From CAWJLE01 sp963843645 (GTDB taxonomy: Bacteria; Chloroflexota; Anaerolineae; DAOTYC01), in assembly GCA_963843645.1 (NCBI GenBank), contig CAWJLE010000003.1, forward strand, positions 868,001-932,000: 64,000 nucleotides of DNA, in the 5' to 3' direction. Each line of letters begins with the position of its first letter. Position 1 is the stretch's first letter. The notes below the pieces were generated by a model, which was not told the origin of the DNA, searched no databases, and worked only from the letters and a program-made list of their open reading frames with translations. Below are positions 1 through 8,849 of the stretch, in pieces. A program made the translations under genes and the position numbers.

Positions 1-1
1 C

Positions 2-2128
2 ATTCTGCTGACGATGTGCGTCTATTGCTGGAGCATGGCCCAGCTCATCCGTCACTATCGGCGCCAATCGGATCCCATCGCCCGTTACCACATTCAATAC
101 CTCATCCTCGGCCTCGGTCTCTGGTGGCTGGGCGTCTTCACCAACGCCCTTCCCGATATTGGCAATTATCCGATCGACGTCGCGCTGGGCATTGTCAGCG
201 CCGTACTGATGGCCTATGCCATCCTCCATCATCAACTTCTCGACATCACTGTACTCGTGCGGCGAGGCCTGGCCTACTCGGTGCTCACCACCACTGTGGC
301 AGCGTCGTATCTGATCAGCGTCTTCATCCTTCAAGGTTTGCTCCAACGCCTTTTTGGAGCGAACGCGTTCTTTAGTGCCTTCGCTGTGGCGGTTGGCTTC
401 GCGGTTCTCTACAATCCTTTGCGCCGGAGAACGCAATATTTGGTAGACCGTATCTTCTTCCGCGAACGTACTAACGTGCAGCACATGCTCGCCGAGATCA
501 GCCAGAAGACAGCGTCCATCATGGACGTTGATGATCTCGGGCGCCTGGTTTTGGATCGCATCGCGGCTTCGATGTCGGTCGAACGTGCGGTGCTGTTCGT
601 CTCAGAGAAGGACGAGCAGACTCTCCAACCGCTGGCGCAACGAGGATTCGAGCCACCCACGATGTACACTTTTCTAGCCGAAAATCCCCTCGTGCAAACG
701 TTGAGGGCCGACTCGTTGGACACAATCAGCGGCGATCTGCTGCTGCGCCTTCCCTCCTCCATCGGCATGTTAGGCTGGGAAAGACGTGGCTTGGAGGCCC
801 TCGACATTCAACTCTTCGTGCCCATTAAGCTGAAGGGGGAGCTCGTAGGCTTGCTCGCGCTGGGACCGAAGATATCGGAGACGCCGTATTCCAGGGACGA
901 CATCCTCGCGCTGAAAACCCTTGCGAACCAGATTGCGGTGGCGATAGGCAACACCCGGCTGGTGGCCGACCTCCAGCATAGTCTCATCGATTTGAAGCAC
1001 ACGCAGGATCAGTTGATCCAGGCGGCCAAGCTTTCGGCGGTGGGCCAATTGGTCGCGGGTGTCGCCCACGAGCTGAACAACCCGCTGACTGCCGTCAAGG
1101 GCTACGCGGAGCTGCTGCGAACCAAGAGGTGCCGGCTGACGTCAGCCGTGACCTGCAGCGTATCGACGAAGCTGCAGATCGTTGCAGTCGAAATCGTTCG
1201 AAACCTACTGACGTTTGCACGGCGCCACAGCCCGGAGCTCAGTCAGTGCGACATCAACGATATCCTGGAAGTGACTCTGTCGCTCCAGGCCTACCGCTTC
1301 CGAGTAGAGAACGTCGAGGTACAGACGGACCTGGCGTCGAACCTGCCGACTCTTCTGGCCGACCAGTATCAGCTTCAGCAGGTGTTTTTCAACATTATCA
1401 GCAATGCGCAACAGGCCATGTCAGATACCAACGGCGGCATTCTTCGCGTGGGCACTGAGCGTGCGGGAGAGATCATCCGAATAGTGATCAGTGATACCGG
1501 GCCGGGCATCACTCCGGAGGTACAGGCGCGAGTCTTCGAACCCTTCTTCACGACAAAGGCGGTCGGTGAGGGCACCGGTCTCGGGTTATCGATATGTTAC
1601 GGCATCATCCAGACCCACGAAGGGCGAATTCACCTGCAGAGCACTCCTGGAAGAGGAGCCACGTTCATCGTCGAGCTTCCCATCCGAAGCATCCCAGCTC
1701 CTGCCGTCGCTGAGCCGAAACGATCCAAGACGGATGGACGACTCAAGGACCAACGCATCCTGGTGGTCGATGATGAGGAGTCAATCCTTGCTCTGATTGA
1801 ACGCACGCTGACCGAGGAGGGTATGATCGTCGACTCGGCCGCGACCGGAGTCCAGGCATTGGAGTTGCTCGAACAACATCCGGGTCCCCGCTACGATCTG
1901 ATCTTGAGCGACGTCAAGATGCCAGGTCTGGACGGTGGCCAGCTGTATACGTTCCTGCGATACAACCACTCAGGCCTGGAAAAACGGATTGTCTTCATGA
2001 CTGGCGACACCAGCAACCTCGAAACGCTGCGCTTCCTGGAATCAGCCAACGTCAATTACATCGCCAAACCCTTTGAACTGGCGGAGTTGCGGGACAAAGT
2101 TCTGTCAGGCCTCTACCACCGCTCGTGA
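2..2128 (+). CDS. Hybrid sensor histidine kinase: membrane segments, GAF, HisKA, HATPase, receiver (5' end outside window)
   Basis: The frame is open to the left edge, so the true start lies outside. The visible part begins with about four membrane helices (residues 1-145 from the first ATG at 14). A GAF-like sensor follows (about 165-315), then a HisKA domain with the phospho-accepting His in VAHELNNPL (residue about 352). The HATPase has an N box (NIISNAQQ), G1 (SDTGPGI), F box (FEPFFTTK) and G2 (GTGLGLS). A C-terminal receiver has the DDEE acid pair and phospho-acceptor Asp in SDVKMPG (about 633). It should pass a signal from the membrane or cytosolic GAF ligand to its own receiver and on to unknown partners. 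Oddity: bases about 1127-1192 are read out of frame. One base is missing near 1126 and one extra A lies near 1191, so about 22 residues after the H box are scrambled, while the alternative frame gives normal HisKA helix sequence. Confidence 0.9.
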   Translation: MLLTMCVYCWSMAQLIRHYRRQSDPIARYHIQYLILGLGLWWLGVFTNALPDIGNYPIDVALGIVSAVLMAYAILHHQLLDITVLVRRGLAYSVLTTTVAASYLISVFILQGLLQRLFGANAFFSAFAVAVGFAVLYNPLRRRTQYLVDRIFFRERTNVQHMLAEISQKTASIMDVDDLGRLVLDRIAASMSVERAVLFVSEKDEQTLQPLAQRGFEPPTMYTFLAENPLVQTLRADSLDTISGDLLLRLPSSIGMLGWERRGLEALDIQLFVPIKLKGELVGLLALGPKISETPYSRDDILALKTLANQIAVAIGNTRLVADLQHSLIDLKHTQDQLIQAAKLSAVGQLVAGVAHELNNPLTAVKGYAELLRTKRCRLTSAVTCSVSTKLQIVAVEIVRNLLTFARRHSPELSQCDINDILEVTLSLQAYRFRVENVEVQTDLASNLPTLLADQYQLQQVFFNIISNAQQAMSDTNGGILRVGTERAGEIIRIVISDTGPGITPEVQARVFEPFFTTKAVGEGTGLGLSICYGIIQTHEGRIHLQSTPGRGATFIVELPIRSIPAPAVAEPKRSKTDGRLKDQRILVVDDEESILALIERTLTEEGMIVDSAATGVQALELLEQHPGPRYDLILSDVKMPGLDGGQLYTFLRYNHSGLEKRIVFMTGDTSNLETLRFLESANVNYIAKPFELAELRDKVLSGLYHRS

Positions 2129-2180
2129 CCTCGGTGGCGGCACGGCCATCTGTCCGCGGCGTCCTCGTTCTGCCCTCAGC

Positions 2181-3518
2181 CTAGCTTGTTGCGAAGCGCC
2201 GCACGACTTCTCCGAAAGCCCGCACGGCAAAACCCAAGTTCTCCACTGACACGCGCTCGTCGTGGGCGTGGAACAGGCTGGAAGGGACGGGCTCGTTAGG
2301 CCCAGCCTTCAGCGGCCAGAAGCCGTACACCTTCACTCCCCGCTTCACCAGGAAGCGCCCGTCCGTCGCACCAACGGCCATCGATGGCGTCACCACACTG
2401 CCCGGTTCGATCTCACTCAGCACGACCCTGATCGTGTCGAAGAGCGGCGTGTCGAATGCGCTCTCGTTGCCCGCCCCGGATTCCATGATTTCGATATCCA
2501 ACTCGTTGCCAATGACGGCACGTACCTCGTCGATCGCATTCGCGGCGGTCTGTCCTGGCACGAGCCGACAGTCCACCTGCGCCTCAGCCACCGACGGAAT
2601 CACATTGATCTTGTCTCCGGCTCGCAGCACCGTCGGCACTGCCGTGTTGTGGAGCGAGGCATAAAGACCGGTGGCCATCACCCGGTCCGGGATCTCCGCC
2701 AGAACCTCGGCCTCGCGCTCGGGATCGAGCACGTCCCGGAGTCGCGGCCCCAGGGGCGGCGGAGTGATCCGGCTCAATTCCTCGATGTATCGTTCTACGG
2801 TCGGGGCGCAATGCTGCGGCAATCGCGCAGCAGCCAGATTCGCCACCGCAACCGCCAGCTTGCCGACGGCCGTCTCGCCGCGAGGCGTGCTGGCATGTCC
2901 CGGCTCGCCCCGTGCCAGTAGCTTCAGCCAGGCAACGCCTTTCTCAGCAGTCTGGCAGCCAAAGAACCACCGCCCGCCGATCGGATACCCGATGCCGCCC
3001 CCTTCATTCAGCGCATATTCCGCATCGAGCAGCTCTGCATGATGCTCCAACAGCCAGCGCATGCCATGACCGGCCCCAGCTTCCTCGTCAGCCGTCGCGG
3101 CCAGGATCACATCGCGCTTCAATGGAAGCCCGGCCCGCTTTAACTGCAGAAAGACCTCTAGCTCAACTGCGAGAAGCCCCTTCATGTCCACCGCGCCCCG
3201 CCCCCAAACCGCGCCGTCCACCAGATACCCTCCGAAGGGCGGGTGCGTCCACTGAGCGGCTTCGGCGGTCACGACGTCGGAGTGACCCAGCAAGAGCAAC
3301 GGCCGCCGACTTCCATCGCCATGCAGCCGCGCGACGACACTCCCGCGACCGGGCACCGCTTCCAGCAGTATGGCATCGATGCCCTCCTGCGCAAGCCGTC
3401 GTCTGATGTACTCCGCCACGCGAATCTCGTTGCCCGGCGGATTGGTCGTGTCTATTCGGATCAAGTCTTGTAGCGTCGCCGTCACTTTGCCTTGCATTTC
3501 TTCCCAGTGAATTTCCAT
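2181..3518 (-). CDS. M20 family metallopeptidase (ArgE/DapE/acetylornithine deacetylase-like)
   Basis: Cytoplasmic zinc amidohydrolase/peptidase with about 445 residues, normal for the family. Counting from an upstream ATG at 3536, the metal-binding His-x-Asp is in GHSDVV (H85, D87), the bridging Asp in GAVDMKG (D117), the catalytic and metal-binding Glu pair in ADEEAG (E151/E152), the dimerization-domain His in EPGHAS, and the late His in FHAHDERV. The ATG at 3518 is preferred because a GGGAG sits just upstream; 3536 is the alternative. The substrate cannot be told from sequence; N-acyl amino acids or dipeptides are usual. It lies about 20 bp downstream of the mocR-like gene on the same strand, so the two are probably co-transcribed and the peptidase may be under the same control. 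Confidence 0.9.
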   Translation of the reverse strand: MEIHWEEMQGKVTATLQDLIRIDTTNPPGNEIRVAEYIRRRLAQEGIDAILLEAVPGRGSVVARLHGDGSRRPLLLLGHSDVVTAEAAQWTHPPFGGYLVDGAVWGRGAVDMKGLLAVELEVFLQLKRAGLPLKRDVILAATADEEAGAGHGMRWLLEHHAELLDAEYALNEGGGIGYPIGGRWFFGCQTAEKGVAWLKLLARGEPGHASTPRGETAVGKLAVAVANLAAARLPQHCAPTVERYIEELSRITPPPLGPRLRDVLDPEREAEVLAEIPDRVMATGLYASLHNTAVPTVLRAGDKINVIPSVAEAQVDCRLVPGQTAANAIDEVRAVIGNELDIEIMESGAGNESAFDTPLFDTIRVVLSEIEPGSVVTPSMAVGATDGRFLVKRGVKVYGFWPLKAGPNEPVPSSLFHAHDERVSVENLGFAVRAFGEVVRRFATS

Positions 3519-3557
3519 ATTCCGTTTGTCTCCCATAGGGCTGCGGTCGATCGTCTC

Positions 3558-5031
3558 TCAGGCTTTTGAAGTCTTCTGCGCTGCGTCGACTCCGCCGGCC
3601 GCGTATTCCACGATTGCCGCCAACCGTCGCAACGCGCTGGCATTGTCGTCGGACATGTACGCCGCGTTTAGCCTGATGAAGTTATGATACCTCGGAGTGG
3701 TTGAGAAGATGTGGCCGGGGGCGATTGTAATGCCTGCCCTCACTGCCTGCCGGTACAGGTCCAGCGAATTCACAGCCTCGGGCAACTGAATCCAGAGTAC
3801 GAAGCCGCCTTCCGGGGCCGTGATGCGCGTTCCCGCAGGGAAATAGCGGATGACCGCCTGGGACATCGCTGCCACCTTCGCAGCGTAGGCGCGGCGGATG
3901 CGGCGCAGATGATGATCGTACCCGCCGTTGTCGACAAAACGGGCGATCGCCAGTTGCTGCAGGATGGGCGTACTCATGTTGGTAGCATGCTTTAGGCGTT
4001 CCACTCGGGTCTTGAATCGGCCCGGCGCCGTCCAGCCGACTCGATAGCTCGGCGACAGATCCTTCGAGAACGAAGAACAGAGGATGACCAATCCCTTGCG
4101 GTCGAAGGCCTTGGCGACCTTGGGCCGCTGTCCACCGAAGTATAGCTCGCCGAACATGTCGTCCTCAATCAGGGGAACCTCCCGCTTGGCCAACAACTCG
4201 ACCAGGGCTCGCTTCTTCGCCTCTGGCATGGTGCTGCCCAACGGGTTCTGAAAATTGGACATGACCAGGCATGCGCTGACCCGGTGATGGTCCAAGGCGA
4301 ACCTCAGCGCGTCGAGGCTCATCCCGGATTGGTGGTGTGTGGGAATTTCGAGCGCCTGCAGGTCCAACGATTGCAGGATCTGAAGCACGCCGAAGTACGT
4401 CGGCGACTCGATGGCTACCAGCTCACCCGGCCGGCAAGTTGCCCGCAAAGCCAGGTGGATCGCTTCCGTGCAGCCCGAAGTCACGACGATGTCGTCCGGT
4501 GCAAGGCTGCAACCGGCTCGAAAGGCCCGCTGTGCGACTTGAACCCGCAGCTCTTCGACCCCCTCTGGAGGACCGGCCGAACTCTGCAGAGAGATCTCGG
4601 TGCGCGCTATCGAAGCCAGAAGGCGATTGAGCTTCCCGGTCGGAAGCAGGCTGGGATCTGGAATCGCTGCCCCAAATTGCACCAGCGTGGGATTGGCCAT
4701 ATCTCGATGCACCATGATGACCAGATCCTCGATGTCGACCACCGTCGAAATCTGGGGCAGGCGCGGCGGTCTCTGGCTCGCGGATGATCGCTACTGGTCG
4801 CGGCAGGACGTAGTAACCAGATTGAGGGCGAGCTTCGATCATCCGCCGATCCTCCAGCAGTTGGTACGCCTGAAGTACAGTGGTGACACTGAGATTCCTT
4901 TGTTGGCTCGTCTGCCGGACGGAAGGGATTCGTTCACCCGGCCGGAATGTCCCCTGTTCGATCTGCCGGGCAATTTCGTTCGCAAGCTGTTCGTAGAGCG
5001 GCGCTTTGCGCGCCGTTCCCCTCTCACTCAC
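3558..5031 (-). CDS. MocR/PdxR-type regulator: GntR winged helix fused to class I aminotransferase domain (single frameshift)
   Basis: Two overlapping frames together give one MocR protein of about 490 residues. The N-terminal frame (5031 to about 4765) starts with GTG after AAGGAGGAG and encodes a GntR winged helix (PLYEQLANEIARQIEQG, IPSVRQ, VLQAYQLLEDR). The C-terminal frame (from about 4760 to 3558) encodes a fold-type I aminotransferase domain with the PLP-binding lysine in SSFSKDLSPS, the GCTEAIHLAL segment and NFQNPLG. The frames differ by one base, and the switch falls near 4745-4770 where the protein changes from EPETAAPAP to PQISTVVDIEDL. MocR proteins bind PLP or an amino-acid aldimine and usually activate a divergent gene, here the DUF2917-PhzF pair. 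As sequenced the gene is broken; a one-base sequencing error is equally possible. Confidence 0.85.
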
Positions 5032-5348
5032 GTTCTGCTCCTCCTTCCCGCATTTGGAAAGAACAGTCAGGTGCTCATGACACCAGCACAGTTTTACAGA
5101 TCGATATCTGTTATGGGCATAGTTGCCACAAACTACATCTGTTATTCTACAGCAATTCGCATATAATGGCAAGTGACACAGCATTGTTTTGTTGGGGTGA
5201 GACGGCTGGACTTGCGAACGACCGACGCACCCCGTGGCGCAAAGCGTCGAACGATCGGCTTGTCGGCCCGAATGGGAAGACCGCGCGGAGACGTCCATGC
5301 GCCGGTATGGCAGCACCGCAGATGGGCTAGCCAACAGGAGGCAGTTCG
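5032..5348. promoter_or_regulatory. Divergent control region between mocR-like gene and DUF2917-PhzF operon
   Basis: The 317-bp gap holds a TATAAT at 5162-5167 for the rightward operon. Two direct copies of ATCTGTTAT lie at 5106-5114 and 5137-5145, 31 bp apart (three helical turns). An inverted ACAGAT at 5096-5101 makes a local ACAGAT-4-ATCTGT palindrome. The copy at 5137-5145 covers the position of a -35 box, which is otherwise poor (CTGTTA, 17-bp spacer). This is the arrangement expected of a MocR activator site. The assignment to this regulator is inference. The rest of the gap, 5174-5335, would be a long leader without an obvious motif. Confidence 0.55.
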
Positions 5349-5633
5349 ATGGCAGACTCAGTGAGCATCAACAGTGTAACACGTAAGTGCAATGGGAACG
5401 CATGCCGGTTTTGGGACAAGCCGAACGTGGTTTCTCTCCATTTGGAGGCACGCGAAGTACGTAGGCTGGACGTGCCTCGAGACGGAGCGGAGATTCTGTG
5501 CGTGGGTGGAGCACTCTGGATCACCCAGGAGCCCGATCCGAAAGATCACGTCCTGCATCTCGGAGAACGCTTCATCGCCAAAGGACGTACTGCGATCATT
5601 GCCCAGGGCTTGCGAATCCCGCGGTCGAGTTAA
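5349..5633 (+). CDS. DUF2917 domain protein
   Basis: Small 94-residue protein with an AGGAGG-type site at 5336-5341 before its ATG. It matches the DUF2917 pattern: a Leu-rich beta segment, then ILCVGGALWITQE and later DHVLHLGERF and AIIAQGL, suggesting a small cupin-like beta fold. The function is unknown. It is the first gene of a rightward pair with the PhzF-like protein (28-bp gap) and diverges from a MocR-type regulator, a neighbourhood often seen for DUF2917 genes in bacteria as I recall it. I infer that it is controlled by that regulator. Confidence 0.75.
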   Translation: MADSVSINSVTRKCNGNACRFWDKPNVVSLHLEAREVRRLDVPRDGAEILCVGGALWITQEPDPKDHVLHLGERFIAKGRTAIIAQGLRIPRSS

Positions 5634-5660
5634 GACATCCAACTACTGAGAGGGGAAACG

Positions 5661-6452
5661 ATGATGCAGACAATCTACCAGGTCGATTCATTTGCGAGCC
5701 AACCGTTTGCCGGCAACCCCGCGGCGGTGTGTGTTCTAGACGAGCCGGCACCGGACGACTGGATGAAAGCCGTCGCCGGCGAGATGAACCTGTCCGAGAC
5801 CGCATTTCTGGTGCAAGTGGAGGACGGATTCAATCTGCGCTGGTTCACCCCGGTTGCCGAAGTCGAGTTGTGCGGGCACGCCACACTGGCGAGCGCCCAC
5901 GTGCTGTGGGAAACCGGGCGGCTGCGACCCGACGAGGGCGCGCGGTTCCACACTCTGAGCGGCCTTCTGACGGCGGATCTCAAGGATGATTGGATCGCGA
6001 TGAACTTCCCGGTGACTCTCGACGCGCCGGCGGCGCCGCCGCAGGACTTGTACACAGCGCTCGGCCTCACCCCGAGCTACCTTGGCAAAAATGTGTTCGA
6101 CTACCTGGTAGAAGTCGACGACGAAGAGGTCGTACGCAGCCTGAAGCCCGACTTTGCGCTGCTGCGCCAGGTCCAGGTGCGCGGCGTCATCGTGACCGCT
6201 CGCGCCTCATCGCCGGAATACGACTTCGTCTCCCGCTGGTTCGGTCCGGCTATCGGCATCGACGAGGACCCCGTGACCGGCTCATCGCACTCGTGCCTGG
6301 TCCCGTACTGGGCCGCTCGTCTGGGCAAAGACGAAATGGTTGCCTACCAGGCCTCGGCGCGCGGCGGAACGCTGCGCGTCCGCCTGGCCGGTGATCGGGT
6401 CATCTTGGCGGGCCAGGCGACTACTGTGCTGGTCGGTGAGCTCCGAGCCTGA
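5661..6452 (+). CDS. PhzF family isomerase-like protein
   Basis: Protein of 263 residues, the usual PhzF length. The first half carries the signature VDSFASQPFAGNPAAV and the catalytic-type Glu in NLSETAFL (E46). A middle ELCGHATLA segment and a late EDPVTGSSHSCL segment contribute to the two-domain diaminopimelate-epimerase-like fold. PhzF proteins catalyse proton shuffling or isomerization of small acids; no phenazine genes are nearby, so a phenazine role is not implied. It is preceded by GAGAGGGGAA and sits 28 bp after the DUF2917 gene. Likely co-regulated by the divergent MocR-type protein. Confidence 0.9.
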   Translation: MMQTIYQVDSFASQPFAGNPAAVCVLDEPAPDDWMKAVAGEMNLSETAFLVQVEDGFNLRWFTPVAEVELCGHATLASAHVLWETGRLRPDEGARFHTLSGLLTADLKDDWIAMNFPVTLDAPAAPPQDLYTALGLTPSYLGKNVFDYLVEVDDEEVVRSLKPDFALLRQVQVRGVIVTARASSPEYDFVSRWFGPAIGIDEDPVTGSSHSCLVPYWAARLGKDEMVAYQASARGGTLRVRLAGDRVILAGQATTVLVGELRA

Positions 6453-6605
6453 TCTGAACGCGCCGGCATGCGCATGGGCAAACCTTGGTGGAACTGAAAA
6501 CGCGGCATAGGGCAAAGGAGCTCGACCCTGTGCCGTGTTCTCGTCGGCGGCAGAAACACGCCCGTACACTGCAATTTCAGTGGATTGAGGAAGACCACGT
6601 CCGCT

Positions 6606-7451
6606 TCATTCGGCGCTCGTCGACTCGGCCTGAGAGTGATAGGCAGCCGGCTGCGGCCCAAAACGCTTCCTGAGGTTCCGCAAGCCGGGACCAAAGGTCG
6701 CCTCGAGGATTTGGCGATGCTTGAGCAGAATCTCGGCAATGTACAGATCGTGCTTGATCTCTTCGGTAATCGGCATGACGATACCCGGATGCGAGGACCA
6801 GGCCGCGCGACTCTCGGTCCCGAGCGACACGATCCCGGTGACGATTTCCTGGCCGTCGATGCTCAGAACGATCCAGCGCCCACCATATTCCTCGGTGATC
6901 TCTTGCGCCCCAGGATCGTGCCAATAGACCTGGGCAAACGGGAGATCGAGGTCGCCATACGTCATGACAGTGATCGTGACGCCTCGCTGTGCCGCGGCAG
7001 TCAGCGCCTCACGCAATTCAACCGCATCCTCCGCCCAGATCTCGAGAAGGATGTGGTGCTTAGCCCGTCCGAGCACCTCGCGCAGCCGGCGCATGATCTC
7101 CACCCGGCCTCTGATATCCCAGATCAGGTCTCGGAACGGCTCGACCTGCGCGTATTGCTCCAGACCCTGTTCGGCCTCGGCCAGGATCCGCGCGGTGGCC
7201 TCGCGGCGAGCGGCGATGAGCTCCTGCGGCGGCCGCGGAGCATACTGCACCGGCTCGCCGTAGCTGACGAGCACATCACCTCGCTCGACCATACCGGCCA
7301 GCACTTCGTAGATCTTCGAGCGGGGTACGCCCGAAACCCGCGCCACAGCGTACCCGGTCAACGGCGATTGCTCCAGCAAAGCGAGGTACGTCTTGGCCTC
7401 GTATTCCGTGAAGCCCAGCTTGCCCAATAATCTCGAAAGGTCACCTCTCAT
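6606..7451 (-). CDS. TrmB family transcriptional regulator
   Basis: Residues 1-75 form a TrmB-type winged helix (LGFTEYEAKTYLALLEQ, SGVPRSKIYEVLAGM). They are followed by a helical linker and a C-terminal sensor-like domain resembling the phospholipase-D-like ligand domain of TrmB proteins (HILLEIWAEDAVEL, TVMTYGD). At 281 residues it has the usual length. It diverges from DUF2000-azlCD, so it probably senses an amino acid or related small molecule and controls that operon and itself. The start is unusual: a TAGAAT box at 7458-7463 lies only six bases before the ATG, implying a leaderless transcript. Confidence 0.85.
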   Translation of the reverse strand: MRGDLSRLLGKLGFTEYEAKTYLALLEQSPLTGYAVARVSGVPRSKIYEVLAGMVERGDVLVSYGEPVQYAPRPPQELIAARREATARILAEAEQGLEQYAQVEPFRDLIWDIRGRVEIMRRLREVLGRAKHHILLEIWAEDAVELREALTAAAQRGVTITVMTYGDLDLPFAQVYWHDPGAQEITEEYGGRWIVLSIDGQEIVTGIVSLGTESRAAWSSHPGIVMPITEEIKHDLYIAEILLKHRQILEATFGPGLRNLRKRFGPQPAAYHSQAESTSAE

Positions 7452-7597
7452 GCCTCAATTCTACTACAGCATCTTGACATCAGCAAGCTTTGGTACTAGA
7501 ATGGGTTGTAGTAGCTACTACAGTAGCTACTGTATTGAATCGAGCATGGGCGTGCTTGGACCGTTCTTCACGGAAATGAGAGGAGTGTCAGCGACTT
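7452..7597. promoter_or_regulatory. Overlapping divergent promoters with two overlapping 16-bp palindromes
   Basis: Rightward promoter: TTGACA (7474-7479), 17-bp spacer, TAGAAT (7497-7502). Leftward promoter: TTGCTG (complement of 7481-7486), 17-bp spacer, TAGAAT (complement of 7458-7463). The two overlap face to face. Immediately downstream of the rightward -10 are two perfect palindromes sharing a GTAGCTAC core: TGTAGTAGCTACTACA at 7507-7522 and TACAGTAGCTACTGTA at 7519-7534. A further half-site CTACTACA lies at the leftward -10. These are the natural candidate operators for the TrmB-family regulator. Confidence 0.7.
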
Positions 7598-8014
7598 ATG
7601 AAATCAAAGCGCTCGAAGTGCGTCATCGTCATCTCCAAAGAACTGCCGGTCGGGCTGGCGTTGAACGCAGCGGCATGTCTGGGCGTCACGTTAGGTGCCA
7701 GAATCGATTCACTGGTAGGAGTCGACGCGATCGATGCATCCGGGCTCATACACCCCGGCCTGACGAACACCGTCATCCCGATTCTAGGTGCCCCCGCGGA
7801 TTCCGTGAAGGCGATCCGCCACGCGGCGACTGTGCAGGAGGGGTTGCTCGTGATCGACTTCACCGATACAGCACAGTCATCGAGGGACTACCAGGAATAC
7901 CTCGGCCGCATGGCCGCAATGCCATCCGATCACCTTCAGTATTGCGGAGTGGCGATCTACGGCCCCGGCTCGCTGGTCAGCAAGCTGACTGGAAACCTGC
8001 CGCTGCTGAGATAG
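7598..8014 (+). CDS. DUF2000 family protein
   Basis: Protein of 138 residues matching the DUF2000 family. It opens with CVIVISKELPVGLALNAAA, contains a central HPGLTNTVIPIL segment, and ends with a GVAIYGPGSLVSKLTG segment. DUF2000 proteins have a peptidyl-tRNA hydrolase 2-like fold and no settled role. It is the first gene downstream of the rightward promoter and is followed 127 bp later by the AzlC/AzlD permease pair, so a link to branched-chain amino-acid or analogue handling is likely. An AGGAG lies about 13 bases before the ATG. Confidence 0.8.
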   Translation: MKSKRSKCVIVISKELPVGLALNAAACLGVTLGARIDSLVGVDAIDASGLIHPGLTNTVIPILGAPADSVKAIRHAATVQEGLLVIDFTDTAQSSRDYQEYLGRMAAMPSDHLQYCGVAIYGPGSLVSKLTGNLPLLR

Positions 8015-8141
8015 CCGACATCCTCACGCCAGGAAACGATGGTCAGGCCCCGCTGAAGGCAGACTTCAACAGCGGGACGTTTTTGGCCAATCTCCTACGT
8101 GCCCATATACTTCAACCAAAATCCCGAATGGAGCTCTTTGG

Positions 8142-8849
8142 ATGATCACAGCCACACGAAACTCTGAATTCTGGAGCGGCGCGGGGGCGGCGACACCCCT
8201 CTTGTTGGGGGTGGTGCCGTTCGGATTGGTTTTTGGCGCCCTGGCAATGAACGCCCGTATGTCGACCACAGCAGCCCAGGCCATGTCTTCGGTGATCTTC
8301 GCTGGATCGGCCCAGTTCATCGCCGCTCAATTGATCGGCGCCGGGACGTCAGGCCTGGTGATCCTGCTGGTCATCGCGGTCGTGAACCTGCGTCATGCAC
8401 TGTATAGCGCGTCAGTGGCCCCTCACTTGAAGAACCTCGCACCGGCCTGGAAGTTGGCTCTGGCTTATCTTCTCACCGACGAGGCATACGCCGTCGCCAT
8501 AACGCACTATACCCGGGAAGGTGACCGCACGAACAGGCATTGGTACTTCCTGGGAACGGGAATGGTCTTGTGGGGGGCCTGGCAGCTCAGCACGGCCGCA
8601 GGTATCTTCATCGGCGCTCAGATTCCGCAGAATTGGCCGCTCGGCTTCATTCTGCCTCTCACTTTCATCGCGCTAGTCGTGCCCGCTTTGAAGGACCGAG
8701 CCAGCATCGTTGCCGCCGTTGCAGCAGGCGTCGTAGGGGTGTGGGCCGTGGGCCTTCCGTTCAAGACCGGTCTGCTGGCCGCCGCCGTGATCGGTATTCT
8801 CACTGGTTTGTGCATCGAAGGCCTGCAGCCGGAGTGGAGGCAAGAATGA
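8142..8849 (+). CDS. azlC: AzlC family branched-chain amino acid permease, large subunit
   Basis: Polytopic membrane protein of 235 residues with about six to seven helices. It has the AzlC signature near the N-terminus (LLLGVVPFGLVFGALA), AQAMSSVIFAGSAQF, and VVNLRHALYSASVAPHL. AzlC with its small partner AzlD forms an exporter for branched-chain amino acids or their toxic analogues. The stop overlaps the start of azlD by four bases (ATGA), so translation is coupled. Likely controlled by the TrmB-type regulator upstream. Confidence 0.92.
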   Translation: MITATRNSEFWSGAGAATPLLLGVVPFGLVFGALAMNARMSTTAAQAMSSVIFAGSAQFIAAQLIGAGTSGLVILLVIAVVNLRHALYSASVAPHLKNLAPAWKLALAYLLTDEAYAVAITHYTREGDRTNRHWYFLGTGMVLWGAWQLSTAAGIFIGAQIPQNWPLGFILPLTFIALVVPALKDRASIVAAVAAGVVGVWAVGLPFKTGLLAAAVIGILTGLCIEGLQPEWRQE

